Source: Tomocerus qinae (lineage: Eukaryota; Arthropoda; Collembola; Entomobryomorpha; Tomoceridae). From it: a stretch of DNA of 64,000 nucleotides. Within the stretch, counting starts at the first letter, position 1, and each line of letters begins with the position of its first letter. The stretch lies in assembly GCA_020055645.1 (NCBI GenBank), contig CM034546.1, forward strand, positions 92,690,001-92,754,000, read 5' to 3'. Shown piece after piece: positions 37,501-49,800 of the stretch. Position numbers and translations under genes: made by a program. The notes beneath the pieces are model-generated. The model was not told the origin of the DNA. It ran no database searches and worked only from the letters and a program-made list of their open reading frames with translations.

Positions 37501-40500
37501 GTCGAGAATGTTAAATAAGTACACCACAAATACATGGTGAAACAAGTATGTATAGTTAGGTACCGAGATAGTCTAACATTATAGGAGTGAATAACGAGAA
37601 GTGATTTAGGCAACAAACATCTTTGCTGGAGAAGATAATCCATTGGAAAATGGTACAGGAGAATAGGACGCCTAGCGTAACCGAACGTGTATGTAATCTA
37701 TTGTATCCATTGTATTGCGTTGTAAAAGTGTCTTGTATCTCATAGTAAGCAGGAGAGAATAAAAGTCAAGTCATTAAGCAAATCCTCCAAAGTGGGCCTA
37801 TAGGGAAAGAAAGGGAAGGTCATACACCTTGAAATGCCTTTAAGAATAAAATATCCTCCTCCTCACTGCATCACATCGCTGGCATATCTCTAAATGTATT
37901 ATATTCTAATGTAACTACGTAGCTAACTACCTAACTAATAACATTACAAACAACAAAATATTGCTCACATACCTACCTGTCTTGTTCACATCTTTGCTCT
38001 TTGGTAGTAGTACTAGGTAGGTATTCTGCTCTCTGGTCTAATGTAGTCTAGTCTGTGGTCTACATAGTAGTACTTGGTATCTCGTGATAAGTATAGGCAA
38101 ACAGGCATCTCGACTCTGCACTTATATGTATCTCTGACTGAAAGAGTCCTTGATTCCATCTCAGAAAGCATACATACATAGTTTACCAATTGTATGACGT
38201 AACGTCACGTAACTAACAACGAGGGCTCAAAAGGCAATTCATTCCAGCTACACAGATTGTTAAGGGGGCTTACTTAGATGGTGTTCTGTTAGCTTACTCA
38301 CCACGATCAACACACTACTACATTAACTACATGTACATACATAGATACACAAAATAGTCCTGCTCGCTATTCTTGTATAATTCTAGCTCTTGCTCTTCTA
38401 GCATTCTGTCCAAGTCCAACTTCTCAGAACAGTCCCTATACTCCGACACGTAAACTAAAGACAAACAAGAATTCATTGTTACCTGGTAAAAATTACAAAT
38501 AGATCCTATGCTCCTATAATGCTGCTATTATAGCCTACTAGTATATTCCCTATTGTATCTATGTTAGGTAATGTATTTTTTGTCTCTGCCAGATAAGTTA
38601 AGTACTCTCTTCTGTATTATGGTGATGTGAATGCGACTCCAGAATTTTAAATAGCTAGAAAAGTAGCGATAACATCCATTATTTGTTAGTTTTACTGTTT
38701 ATATTAATGCCTCTACCTAAGTACGCAGTTTTCACTGGAAGATAAACTAATATTTTACATCAAGATTGCCCATTCTTTTCCCTTAGACGAAACGAGAGCA
38801 TTAAAGATAGATTTCATGTTGAAACAAATGCTTCTATCAACTTGGTTCGCAAGTGTAAAGCGTTCAGTGAGGTTCCTTCATGGCTGTACATAATAAATAC
38901 TTCTATTTGTAGAATCTAGGTGCCTTAGCATTTACATTCCTATTATGTGAGCTACTCACTCGTACACGTCCCTAAGAATAAGTAGTTTGTGGTTTCCTCT
39001 GGTTTAGTATGCCCATAATCATAACACCTAGTTAGTTAAATGCTAATAACTAATAATGATATATTATATCAATGCAAATGTTTAGGTATGCAAGTACAGT
39101 ACAGCATCTCATTGTTAGTCAGGCCAAGGAATACTCTGATGAGTTTCGTCAAACACAGATACATTAAGTACCTAATAATACAGAGGTACCAGAATACTCA
39201 TGACACCACTGCTGATTATGCTGATTTGCATTGACGGAAAATAAGAAATAGAACATGCATAATATTATGCTGTCTCTATGCAAAGATACATTATACTAGT
39301 AATACGTGTTCGTTCCCGTTTACTTTACTGATATGTTTTAGTTTGTGATTTACTGCAAATAATAGTATGAAGTGCCTTTGTCTACATCCCTAATATATTG
39401 AATTACGTACGTGACACAAGGATGGGATCACCAGTAAGCATTTTATTGCTAGATAACTAGTGTATATATATAAGGTATGATAGTATTATAGCGCGAGCTA
39501 GAATATGCTATAGATATCAGTTAAAGATAATATAAAAAGTTGGATTTAGTGTGCTTTACTTGCATGTTCTAAATTGCGTACACTGTGTATACATACATAT
39601 TGTACAAGTATATACTTTCTAGGTACACTATGCAATCTATACGTAAAAATAGGTCCTAAAGAACTACTATAATTACATAAGATACACAATATAATTTCTT
39701 TAGTTTGTATCACTGTAGCAGTACGTAACAGACTTGAATGCTGTGGATGTGCTCAAGTGTATTTGTAGCAAGAGGTAAAGCAAAGCCAATATGATGATAT
39801 TATAAGCACAATAGGAATGGAATATATTACATTTACTACCACCAGCAGCACATAATGGTACCTACTTGCAAATAGGACGGACTTAAATACTTTATGGTAC
39901 ATACTTTAACCATGTAAAGCCAAGGGCGTATTTAAAATCGAATATTGGATGGATGAAGGTATGGGATTGTAACTTATTGAATAAATTGGGAATGGTTATG
40001 GGTAAGGTGCCCCTGCCATCTTCAGCTTCTGGATTTCGGGTTTATGTGCAAGTCCCACTGTATATAGTAAGTATACGCCAATGAAGTGAGTGTATATTAA
40101 GTAGAAATATTATATGATTCTGGACTTGACTGTGTCAGTCATGTGGTGTTGGCTAATGAAATGAATGGAACAGAATTGAGTAAAGTACAGGCGTAGGGAG
40201 AGGAAAGCAAGTGCATGATGTGGAGACTCTGTATCTGTGCACAGTACTTGGAGCCAAACCACACATTAGACATTACACGTACGTAAATACATATGTACAT
40301 ATAAATGTGGATGGCATGGCAGGCAGGCAGAGGAGAGATAGAGCTCTGTGGAATAGAGAAGAGGAGGACTGTTTTGTTGTATCTATGGAAGAACGGACAG
40401 GAGTGACTTTGTGAAGGTACATTGACTTCAGTGTTCAAGTTGCCTCGTGCTGGAATTCCGCCGAGGATTCTATTACATTAGGGCTCGTTTCCTTTTGCTT

Positions 40501-43500
40501 ATGGAGAGACTGAACTGAACTGAACTGAGAGTGAGACTGCACTACAGGAATAGTCTCTCAGTCAAACCTAACTATGGATAGCTGCTATATTGCTACTTGG
40601 CTTGACTCACTCAGGCCAGGCTAGAATAACCAAAGCCAACTCAGGCCACGCCAGACTTAAGATTAGTTTTGTTTAGGGGAAAGCCCCTTGCATAGTCTTC
40701 TCTTCGGTTTTCTCATGGCACTAACAATAATATAAGTGCATAGAGCATCACTGTATAGAGGAAGTAGTATAGTAGCCTAGCCAGGCCTTGCAAGGTACTA
40801 CTGCCAGACCAGGCCTGACGACTTACTTTAACATTGTACTCGTAACTAAGTCCATAGTACTAGTCGTGTGTGATGCTCTTTGAGCATATTTTTGTTGCAG
40901 TGTACTTTTGGTACTTTTGTCGCTACTCTGTGTATTTTTCCTTCGGTTCAGTTCAGTACACTCGACTCAAGTCCGTAGCACTACTAATGAAATGACGATG
41001 ATACCGGACGGACGGCAAACGATGCGCCTGACAAAATCCAAAGCTTTTCGTTTAAGCTTACTTACTCGGTTACTTAGACTTAGACTCGTCGACTGAGCCA
41101 GCCTTGCCTTGCCCCTTCAGCTCCGTCGTCCCTCAGTTCTCTCTGCCCTTCAGAGTTCATGCGGAGCTCCGAAGGGTTACCAGCACAATTTTTATACTCT
41201 TTTCTACACTCGTAACTAGTATGTATTGTATGGACAAAATAACGCCTACGATTGATTTGCAAACAAGTGCAGTGCAGTTTAAGTCACTACAGACAAAGTT
41301 CAAACCAAATAGTAAACTCATTTTCTCTTTAGTCCACGACTACTACCTACGTTTCCATTTAAATCACACACCACATACATGTTTGCCTCTAAATTAGTTT
41401 CTCGCGTAATGCTAATAAATATAAAACTGTAGCAACATATCTAATAGTAGAATCACATTACTACATTCAAGAGACACTTTTATTACGTTGCACGTCACTT
41501 CTGCCGTTTTGTTAGGCTCTTGATGGTTGGAAGAGTCGGAGCTTTTCGTGCTACGTTTTACGTTTCGTGAAAAGAACAATATCTCTCTAATAGCATATTT
41601 ACATATTACACTATCTGGTTATTTTCCTAAAGAGATGGATCGCTTAAAGGTAAATTCAATCTTATACTTACTACGTTACGGTTAGTTTTCTTTCCTTTCT
41701 ATTTTGTAAGTAGTATCTCTATTAGATAAGGATGTTCTGTCCCTACTACGGCATTGCATTGGCACAGAAAATATGTATGGACGTCTTACGTGAACATTCA
41801 AGATACGTAGCCACTTTTACATAGTGCTACATACATAATGGAAAGTGCAAGAAGCACCTAAGTAGCCTGCTTTCGTTTCATTCTCTCCTCCAGCATGTTA
41901 CTTGACGCTATTTGAGTTTGTTTTAGTGTTAGTGTTAGCATGCAATATGTATTGATAGGTATATTACATTTCTTTCCGTAGAAAGTAGGTGATTCACCAT
42001 TTTTCTTGGAAAACAGAGTTTTCTCGATGGAAAAAGCAAAGAAAAGGAAAGTGCTATGTTCTGTTCGCTCTCTATTTTTATATTTTCCTTGCATTATATT
42101 ATTACTCAGAGTAGGATGAGTCAAATCGGCTCGGGTTATCACCATCACTCCTGTAGTAGAGTTTAAACCAATCCAGCGGAAGTTCCTGGTATCTTTCTTT
42201 CGTTGAATGTACTACTATTATATAAATTTGCATACATATGCCCCAGGGCATGACGCCTTATTTCATATTTTCATGGATTCGGTTTTTCTTCAGTATTATA
42301 TAATTTAGGAGACTCTGTGTGCTGGAATACAGATACAGAGCAGAGTGGTTGAATGGGAATAGAGTAAGTGAGCGATAGTAGAATAGGTAGCCAAGATTAG
42401 ATTGTAGCCACTCTAGTGCATTATATTTGTGCAGCGAATCCAATGCAGTACAATAGAATACAAATGAAATGAAACATGAAACACGATGAAGATACCTTAC
42501 TCTGCCGTAATGCACAAAATACAATCTGCACACTAAACTACACAAACTACGGAGAAAAGAGAAATTTTTACTGTTTATTTCCACATACGGTGATAAATTC
42601 ATCGGATTCATCCATCCCACATATAAACTATCTGGTGTGCACTTAGATACACCCTTAGAGATTTCGCTACCCACCTTACTCAATATACTTACATAATACG
42701 TGGCTAATGCTCCTCCTAAACTAAGTTGGGGAAAATAAAATAAAGGAAATGAGAATACTTTTACCATGCCTACTTATGATAGCAATGGATGTATCTACGG
42801 ATTGCTAGTTTAGTTTTCTGAACATTATACATGATATAGTTCGGTCCAGGAACAAATGTTTTTTATTGATCGAGAGTCAGCCGGCGGGAGGGCTAGCTTC
42901 TAATAAGCAAACGTGCATGCAGTGAACTAAGTCCAGACGAAAGTGGTATAGCAGAGAAAGCAATTTATAAAAGAAAGACTGCATGGCTAGAAATATAAGA
43001 GATATGGCGAGAGTGAAAGAAAGGCCTTAAATGAAGTCACCCTTTCCTTCCTTTCCTTGTCTGTTTCACTAGGCTCGCCTTTTCTTTCACGCATTTGGGG
43101 TTCTTCCCTCGGAGACTCTGCCCGGTCTCCCTGTCCTGGATCGATACTTTTGTCATAGGTAACCGACGGAACCGAAGCCATGCCTGGAACAGGACTCATG
43201 GAGCCTTTCCGTGGAAAAGACCAGGCAAGGCACACTTGGCTTCGTTCATTTGGCTCCCTTTCCCCTACCCACTTACTTCACTCACTACGACTTACGTGTA
43301 TCCCTGCATTCCAGGTCCGTCTATTCATTTCGTCTGCTCTTTTGTACACTTTACTTCACCCGGGTTTCAGCCAACCAAGGAAGGAAAGTTAATATTCACT
43401 GCTCCTGGCATTGTAGGGGAATTCCCTAGAATTGAAATGCTAGGGTCTGTCTTGTCTGATTTGGACAGACTCCCTTGCCCAACTATTTCTATGCCCTCAC

Positions 43501-44878
43501 ATGGTATTCTACACTGATAACGTGATAACACTTTTGTGGAACTACGAGCCAAGTTTCCCAGAGCCGACGCCTTCGTTTAATGAAATTTCCAACATAATGT
43601 ATCCTGTGCATTGAGAATTTAGTTTTATTCATGGAAAACATTATTAGTAAGCCACAACGTATGCATGGAATAATGGTATGCTCATGTTAGAAAAGAAATT
43701 ATGTTACTTGTGCTATATGCATTATTTTCATTCAGAAGGATAAAGGTATATTCTCAACTTGCATGGGCATAATGTGATCCCAAAGAGAAGTCAAGAAGTT
43801 ATTATTAATGAGGTACTCTCTGAATGTTGGAATTTGGTATCGCTGTGATAGTAAGTTTTCTGTACCTACCGGCTGAATAATCGAATAGGAATTCTGGAAA
43901 TTAATTCTTTATTGTTTATTGCTACTGTATCATAGTATCATTTAGTTAGGTATTCTAATCTGACTCATCTTCAATTACAATACACGGATGGAAATAATAT
44001 TGAGAATTCCTAGGAAAATGTACTTATCTCTACCCTACTACCATACCCATTGTTCATCTGAAATATCTTGCAATATGGTGCGATACTCATGGTTCGTAGA
44101 ACATTGATAATTATTATAAGTTAGGAAAATTATGAATTCTCATTTCTTCCTGTGAAACTATCTAATAACCAATAGTCATTCGCCATAGTTTGGTGTATTT
44201 ATTACGCGTGCTTATTGCCTACCTTAGTGTGCAGGTTTTGATTAACTTCATAATTTTGCCACTGCCTGCTTCTTCTGTGGTTCTACTTAGTTAGACAGTT
44301 TAATTTCCGCCTGAAATTCTTGTGGCTTATGTCTACTTTAGTTTATAATTGAAATGCAATGTAGCAATAATCAAAGAAATTGTAACTTAGCTTAGCAATC
44401 AGCATTTAATTACAAGATCTTCATTATCCGGGCATTATGTATGGTTACTGGCTGTAATCTGCTGATTCCCTAATTAGAATTTATGCGATGTTTACAGTCA
44501 CTGTGTATGATATTGGCTGAGTGTTGTGGAAACTGCAAGGATTAGTTTTGCTTTATACAACATCATTGCAAATAGGTAAACCGCTTATTTATTAGCGAAA
44601 TAAGCTGTCAAGTCAGCACTTGAGACTTATTACGAATCCCCAAGGACGCAAGGACCTGTTATGTAGACATGTACTAATATTACAGACACATCAGGATGAA
44701 ACTAACTCCTCGTCAGTAAAAGACACAAACCCAATTTCGGCATAGTCACTCCGCGAATCCCCGTGTATTATGTGAAATGCAAAACTTGTGTATCGAAAGT
44801 GTTTAGGGAGTCTGGGTAGAGTTTATATAAAAGCCTATGTGTACATATACGTAGGTATATCAACTTTAGCAAATGTAC

Positions 44879-45014
44879 CTGTTGCAGAATTTCAACTTTG
44901 CCTTTGTACTCGTATTGCAACTCCTCAAATACATTATGTATGATGCTCTCCAAGTTCTTTGATGCACTTTCACCGCTAATGGATGTGCACAAGGATACTT
45001 CAGTATTTGGTGTC
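44879..45014 (-). CDS. Candidate orphan internal exon, function unknown
   Basis: On the minus strand a CATTAG acceptor at 45015 and a CAG|GTACAT donor at 44878 bound 136 nt, with one base then 45 open codons. The predicted peptide is hydrophilic and protein-like: it includes TPNTEVSLCTSISGE, LESIIHNVFEELQYEY and KVEILQQ. I recognise no family and found no convincing partner exon on either side. It may be an exon of a small gene nested opposite the fruitless-like gene, a remnant, or chance. Confidence 0.25.
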
Positions 45015-46121
45015 CTAATGCCTTTATACTAAACACATCATCCATAACTTTACAGTAAAAGCATTGTTTGATAATATACTTTCGACTGGAGAATCATGTT
45101 AAGCTTCCTATTTTGGAGACTTGGGAGGAGGGAATAACTACCGAGAATTACGTAGATATTGCCTGAATTTGGTCCATCATTGTTGCATTGTATAAAATTG
45201 CATAAAACATGAATTATCTAATCCTTACTAAATGTTGTGCATGAGTTATTGTTTTTGGAAGTAACAGTTATGACAAAAAAGACTGGAATATATCATAATA
45301 ACTTGTTTAAATTGCATTATGATAATCAAAGTGCCACTGTGAAGTAGGTGAGTTGATGTAAAGGATGAATAACTGATTCAAAATTATTTATTTATCAAAC
45401 CTATTTATCTTTATGCTAACTCCCATAAACAAATTATAGCTATCAGGGACAAATTACCACAGCTGCCTACATCAGGGTCCCCTGCCTGCACGCCTTCGTG
45501 AAACTGAACTACACGCAGAATAGGGTTCAGAGTTCAGGCTCAGGCTGGTCATGTTGTTGGAGGAAGTCTAAAATATTTTGAAAAAGAGCATTGATTTTGG
45601 CATTTGGTGATTCCTTATCAATTTCCAATTATAGCAGGTAATTATTACCTCATTTAGAAAAGGAAACTACTTACTTTTACTTTTCGGTCAAATGTGTAAT
45701 AGTTTGGTGTGGAGTCCTTCGAATCTCCTCCGTTGACACAAACTGGGGTGCATTAAGTTTTATCATTAGTTAATTTGGTTGTAACAGTTATAAGTGTGTA
45801 CCAGTGTTCAGTTCCTTTCACTTCCAAATTTTGAGTTTTAATGATAGTGATATCAAACATCAAATTGGTAAGCCCAAAATTTTAAAATTGCATTCAGCAG
45901 AATTGAAAGTGTATCGTAATGTAATACTATGTCAGTAAAAGACAAAATGTCGTTGATAACATATTATGGTAACATTATTAGCCGAATTAGCCCCTAGCAT
46001 TTGAAGACACTCGGAAAACCTACCTAACCCAAAAACTTGAACAAGATCTTAAATAAGTTTAGTAACCGTGATTATAAATTCGATTTCGCTAATATTATAA
46101 ATATGTTATTTTATGTTACAG

Positions 46122-46309
46122 ATTCTGAAGACACACAACGATACTTAAGTGACTGCAATTACCTGGACCCCAGAGAAGTAATCAGCTGAAGACAGAAGAA
46201 GCCTATGCCCATTATAGTCTAACTTTGACCTTTAAGGAACCAAGCTATCTTACTCGGATAACACTACATATTACTAAATATTCTTGAGCCCCTGGAAAAA
46301 TAAATAATC
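46122..46309 (+). other. Spliced 5' leader of the fruitless-like BTB exon
   Basis: A TTATGTTACAG acceptor ends at 46121. The following 188 bases are non-coding, contain a small upstream ORF (ATGCCC... stop, near 46205), and end with an in-frame TAA nine bases before the ATG at 46310. That stop fixes the start codon. Confidence 0.65.
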
Positions 46310-46873
46310 ATGGGAGGTATTGACCAACACTTTTGTCTTCGTTGGAATAATCACGCAAGTAACTTCACCGAAGTCTTGGAACGCCTTTTACAACAAGAAG
46401 CCTTGACAGACGTAACATTAGCATGTGAGGGACAAACGTTCCGGGCCCATCAAACTGTTTTATCAGCGTGTAGCCCGTATTTTGAAAATGTCCTAGTAAA
46501 GAACACGCACCCACATCCCATAATTTTCATGAAGGACATCAAGTCCTCGGAAATGAAAGCTCTTCTTAATTTTATGTATAAAGGAGAAGTAAATGTATCG
46601 CAATCTTCGTTATCTGAATTTCTCAAGACGGCTGAGGCTTTAAAAATCAGAGGATTGACTGAAGGTAGTGACGGGAACAGTTCTAATGAAGGCAACTCGA
46701 AAGATAACGAGCGGACGAGTTCTGGGAAAAACGCAAACGTTGCTTCGAATTCTGCTGATTCTAGTGGAAGTCACAGCCACAATGAATGTGTTCCGAGCCG
46801 GAAGCGACGCCGCATTTCTACGAGCAGTAATGAAGATTCATATGAGCCATTGCATGTGAATTCAAATCACCAG
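46310..46873 (+). CDS. fru: fru-like common exon: BTB domain and linker
   Basis: This exon has 188 codons and ends in phase 0 before GTAACT. Residues 1-118 form the BTB dimerisation domain, with RWNNH at 11-15, DVTLACEGQ at 34-42, and the LSACSPYF core at 51-58. Residues 119-160 are a Ser/Asn-rich linker. Residues 164-168 (RKRRR) look like a nuclear localisation signal. Confidence 0.93.
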
Positions 46874-49800
46874 GTAACTCTATATACACTTGATGCAATT
46901 ATAACTTTTAGAAATGCAGGATTTAAAGTAAAAATGGTTTTAGGAGACAATGTCCAAAGTAATGGATGGCTCGCTGCGATCAGTAGATGTAGTATCAATA
47001 ACTTCATCTGGAAGTAGGCCTTCACCTCCAGCCTTAATTGCGATCGGGAAACAATCAGGGAATCGATCTTCAGCCCAGCCTAGTCCGCTCGTTAATTCTG
47101 ACTCCATTGACCCCACATCATTTTTGATGCCTGTCATGAAAGGAGACGCAGATTACGATTTGGTTGAGCCTAATATGAGTGTTAAAGTTGAAGACGATGA
47201 TGATGATGACGACGACGGGTTGGACGATAAATATGAAATCGGGTATTATCCACATGCAGTTTCTATAATGGTAAATAACCTTAAATACTAATTGAATCAT
47301 CTTGTATAGCGCGATTTAGCAGTATAAAGTAAACTTATGGTTCGTTTCGTTGTATGGTAGCAGGACAAATCGAATGACGACGATGACGATAAAGGAGATA
47401 CTGGAGATTCTGATCTGCAAAGCTCTTCCAATTTAGAAGGACTTGAAATTAGTGACGGTAAGTACATAACTTTTGTCATATGTTTCTGTATGCTGTCTAT
47501 TTAGTTTAAATTGTGTGATAATTACTACTAATCAAATATATTTGTGTTCGTCCTTCTTTTTTCTTTGATAATTAAGATTATACGAGTTAATTCTGTTTAT
47601 GTACTTTATTTTTGTTTAAATCAATAGTTTCGTTTTGAATGTACTTTGTAATTGACCATTGCAATGCAAAAAAGGGCATTCTTCTAAGTCATGTAATGTT
47701 AGGGATATAATATAAAACACACAGGTCCCCGTACTAAACAACTTCAAACCCTACTAGAGTTCAATGTTGTAGGGGTACTACTACAGGTTAGTTATATTAA
47801 TGTTATAGGTTATGAGGCCGTATAGGAAGATGAAAACACAGTTGTGTTTATATTAATCAGTCTAGGGGTAGGTATATTGAAATACAACTACTACAGTTTC
47901 ATGACAGTTTCAAAGTATTAACTAAAATTCGTTCTTCTGAGACAGAGATTTCTGCATAGTACAGCATAGTATGTACTGTAAATTATCAACAGCTAAACAT
48001 TAGTTGTATATAGCAAAGTCCTTAATTAATAATCAATACTATAGATTCTTAAAACCAAGGCGCGACTGTGATTTTGGGTTTTTTACTTGGTTGCAGTTGC
48101 AGTACCACGGGGAAGGTCAAAAGCACAGTCTAACAGAGAAAGAGATCGTATACCTTCGAGGAATGCTAGTCTGGAAAGAGCTACAGACATTCCAATTGAC
48201 TTGCAAAAAAATCAGGAACACAATCCGCCATATAATTCTAATGCAGGGAAAAGTCAATATGTAGATTTTATTAAGCGAAAAATGATTCGCCACAGTCAAA
48301 GTATACAACCGACTTATGTTCGGCCTTCTTCCTCCAATTTTTCCAAAACCTTGAGGTCTTATGAGGAAAATGTTAACAATGAGATTCTAGCACATTCTCT
48401 AATTCCAGAAATTACTTCTTCCAGTATAACAATCAGTAGTGTTTCTAATAGGTCTATAGATCAAGGGATTTGTAGTTCAACTGATAGATCTAGAAGTAGA
48501 ATCCGTAGTGACAGTAGTAGCAGATATGCCAAAGATGCGGTTGGCAGCGGCGGAAGTAGTCAATGTAAATTTGTTTGCTTTTTATGTAGCCACGAATATC
48601 CTCGTGAATCCACTCTTAAGAATCATCTTAAAGTTTACCATAAAATGGAGTCGTCCATTTCTCATTAGCGTCATAACAGTCATATAATATTATACTTTAT
48701 CTATCGTCTTGACTCTATCTTGAGGGCCAAAGCCAGTTGTTATTTCAATGCACAGAGAGATATACAAGCTCATAAGTAAATTATCATCTTTCGTGCTTTC
48801 AATGACAAGTACCTATGCCTACTTTTCCGTATATACTACGTACTTAGTTAATATCAGATATCACCTGTCAGTAAACATACATAGCAAATAATGTATCCTG
48901 TTTGGTTGCACATAATATTAGGATTCGATATCAGCAACATATGAGTAATGTACAGAGTCTGATCATAAATTCTATTTTGTTGTGTCGTAAATTAAGATTC
49001 CTACGCAAATATACAAAGAAGATTGTTTGTATTGTAGAGTACTAACAAGAACTGAAATCTGTTGTTTTAATTATAGTCAATGCATATGATAAATATTTAA
49101 TTGATGGAATTAGGTAAAGGGGCTCTTACAAATAACTATATAATATTTCTTGCTAATCGTTATTTAGTATCCTATCAGTTGTTAAAGACATATTCTTGTT
49201 TGTATGTATAAATACCTGTAATAAAACGTGTTTAAGAACAATTGGTTCATTAATAAGTAAAGCAAAATACTAGCTGTCAAAAGCAGAATAAATGATGAAA
49301 ATATTGTTTGTTCTGCTGCTATCTAATAGTCTAATATTGAAATTAGTCAATACTCAAATTGTTCATAATTAAAATATAATTGGACTACATTATGTAGTCT
49401 ACATAGAACATTTCCAATATTCTGAAAATGGGTTTTAGTTTATGCCAAAATGTACAATTAGTCTATAAGTATACTCTGGTCTTAGTGTATACACATCTTC
49501 AATAAGAAATTAATCTTAAGTAAGTTACACATGAATTTTGTGTAGTTCTGTCTTTTGTTTTCGTCATTTTCACTATATTAGTCATTACTTTTCTTAATTT
49601 TGTTTTTTACCAAATAACGGGTTTCATTTTATTTTGAACTGAAATAAAAATGGGTCTGAATCGTTATGTATTTCCAGGGCGTATCTATGGATCCATATTC
49701 GAGAAAGTCAAAGGAAGCCCACATCTAAAAAGATGTAAATTGTGTGGGAAACTGGTTAGAGGTCGAAAGCACAGATTTGTCCACATGCCGGGCACTTACT

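Larger units (their letters stand above)
27721..46121. other. Gene-poor region, second part (probably includes upstream intron of the fruitless-like gene)
   Basis: No named gene. The region has more TCAAG/CTTGA pentamer runs (for example near 28038, 29252 and 37763), dinucleotide and tetranucleotide repeats, and a GC-richer patch around 43030-43550 with overlapping frames on both strands. The fruitless-like coding exon is preceded by a splice acceptor at 46121, so at least one 5' exon and its promoter must lie to the left, possibly here. Confidence 0.55.

Noticed and set aside
42258-42767. 169-codon minus-strand frame, the longest unexplained one in the desert
   Set aside because: Phe/Tyr/Leu/Ser-rich composition typical of AT-rich noise, no recognisable motif; the first 60 residues look somewhat better but have no partner exons.
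49650-49677. ATG at 49650 as start of a separate small zinc-finger protein
   Set aside because: The TTTCCAG at 49671-49677 is a better explanation as a splice acceptor in the phase required by the fru-like common exons.
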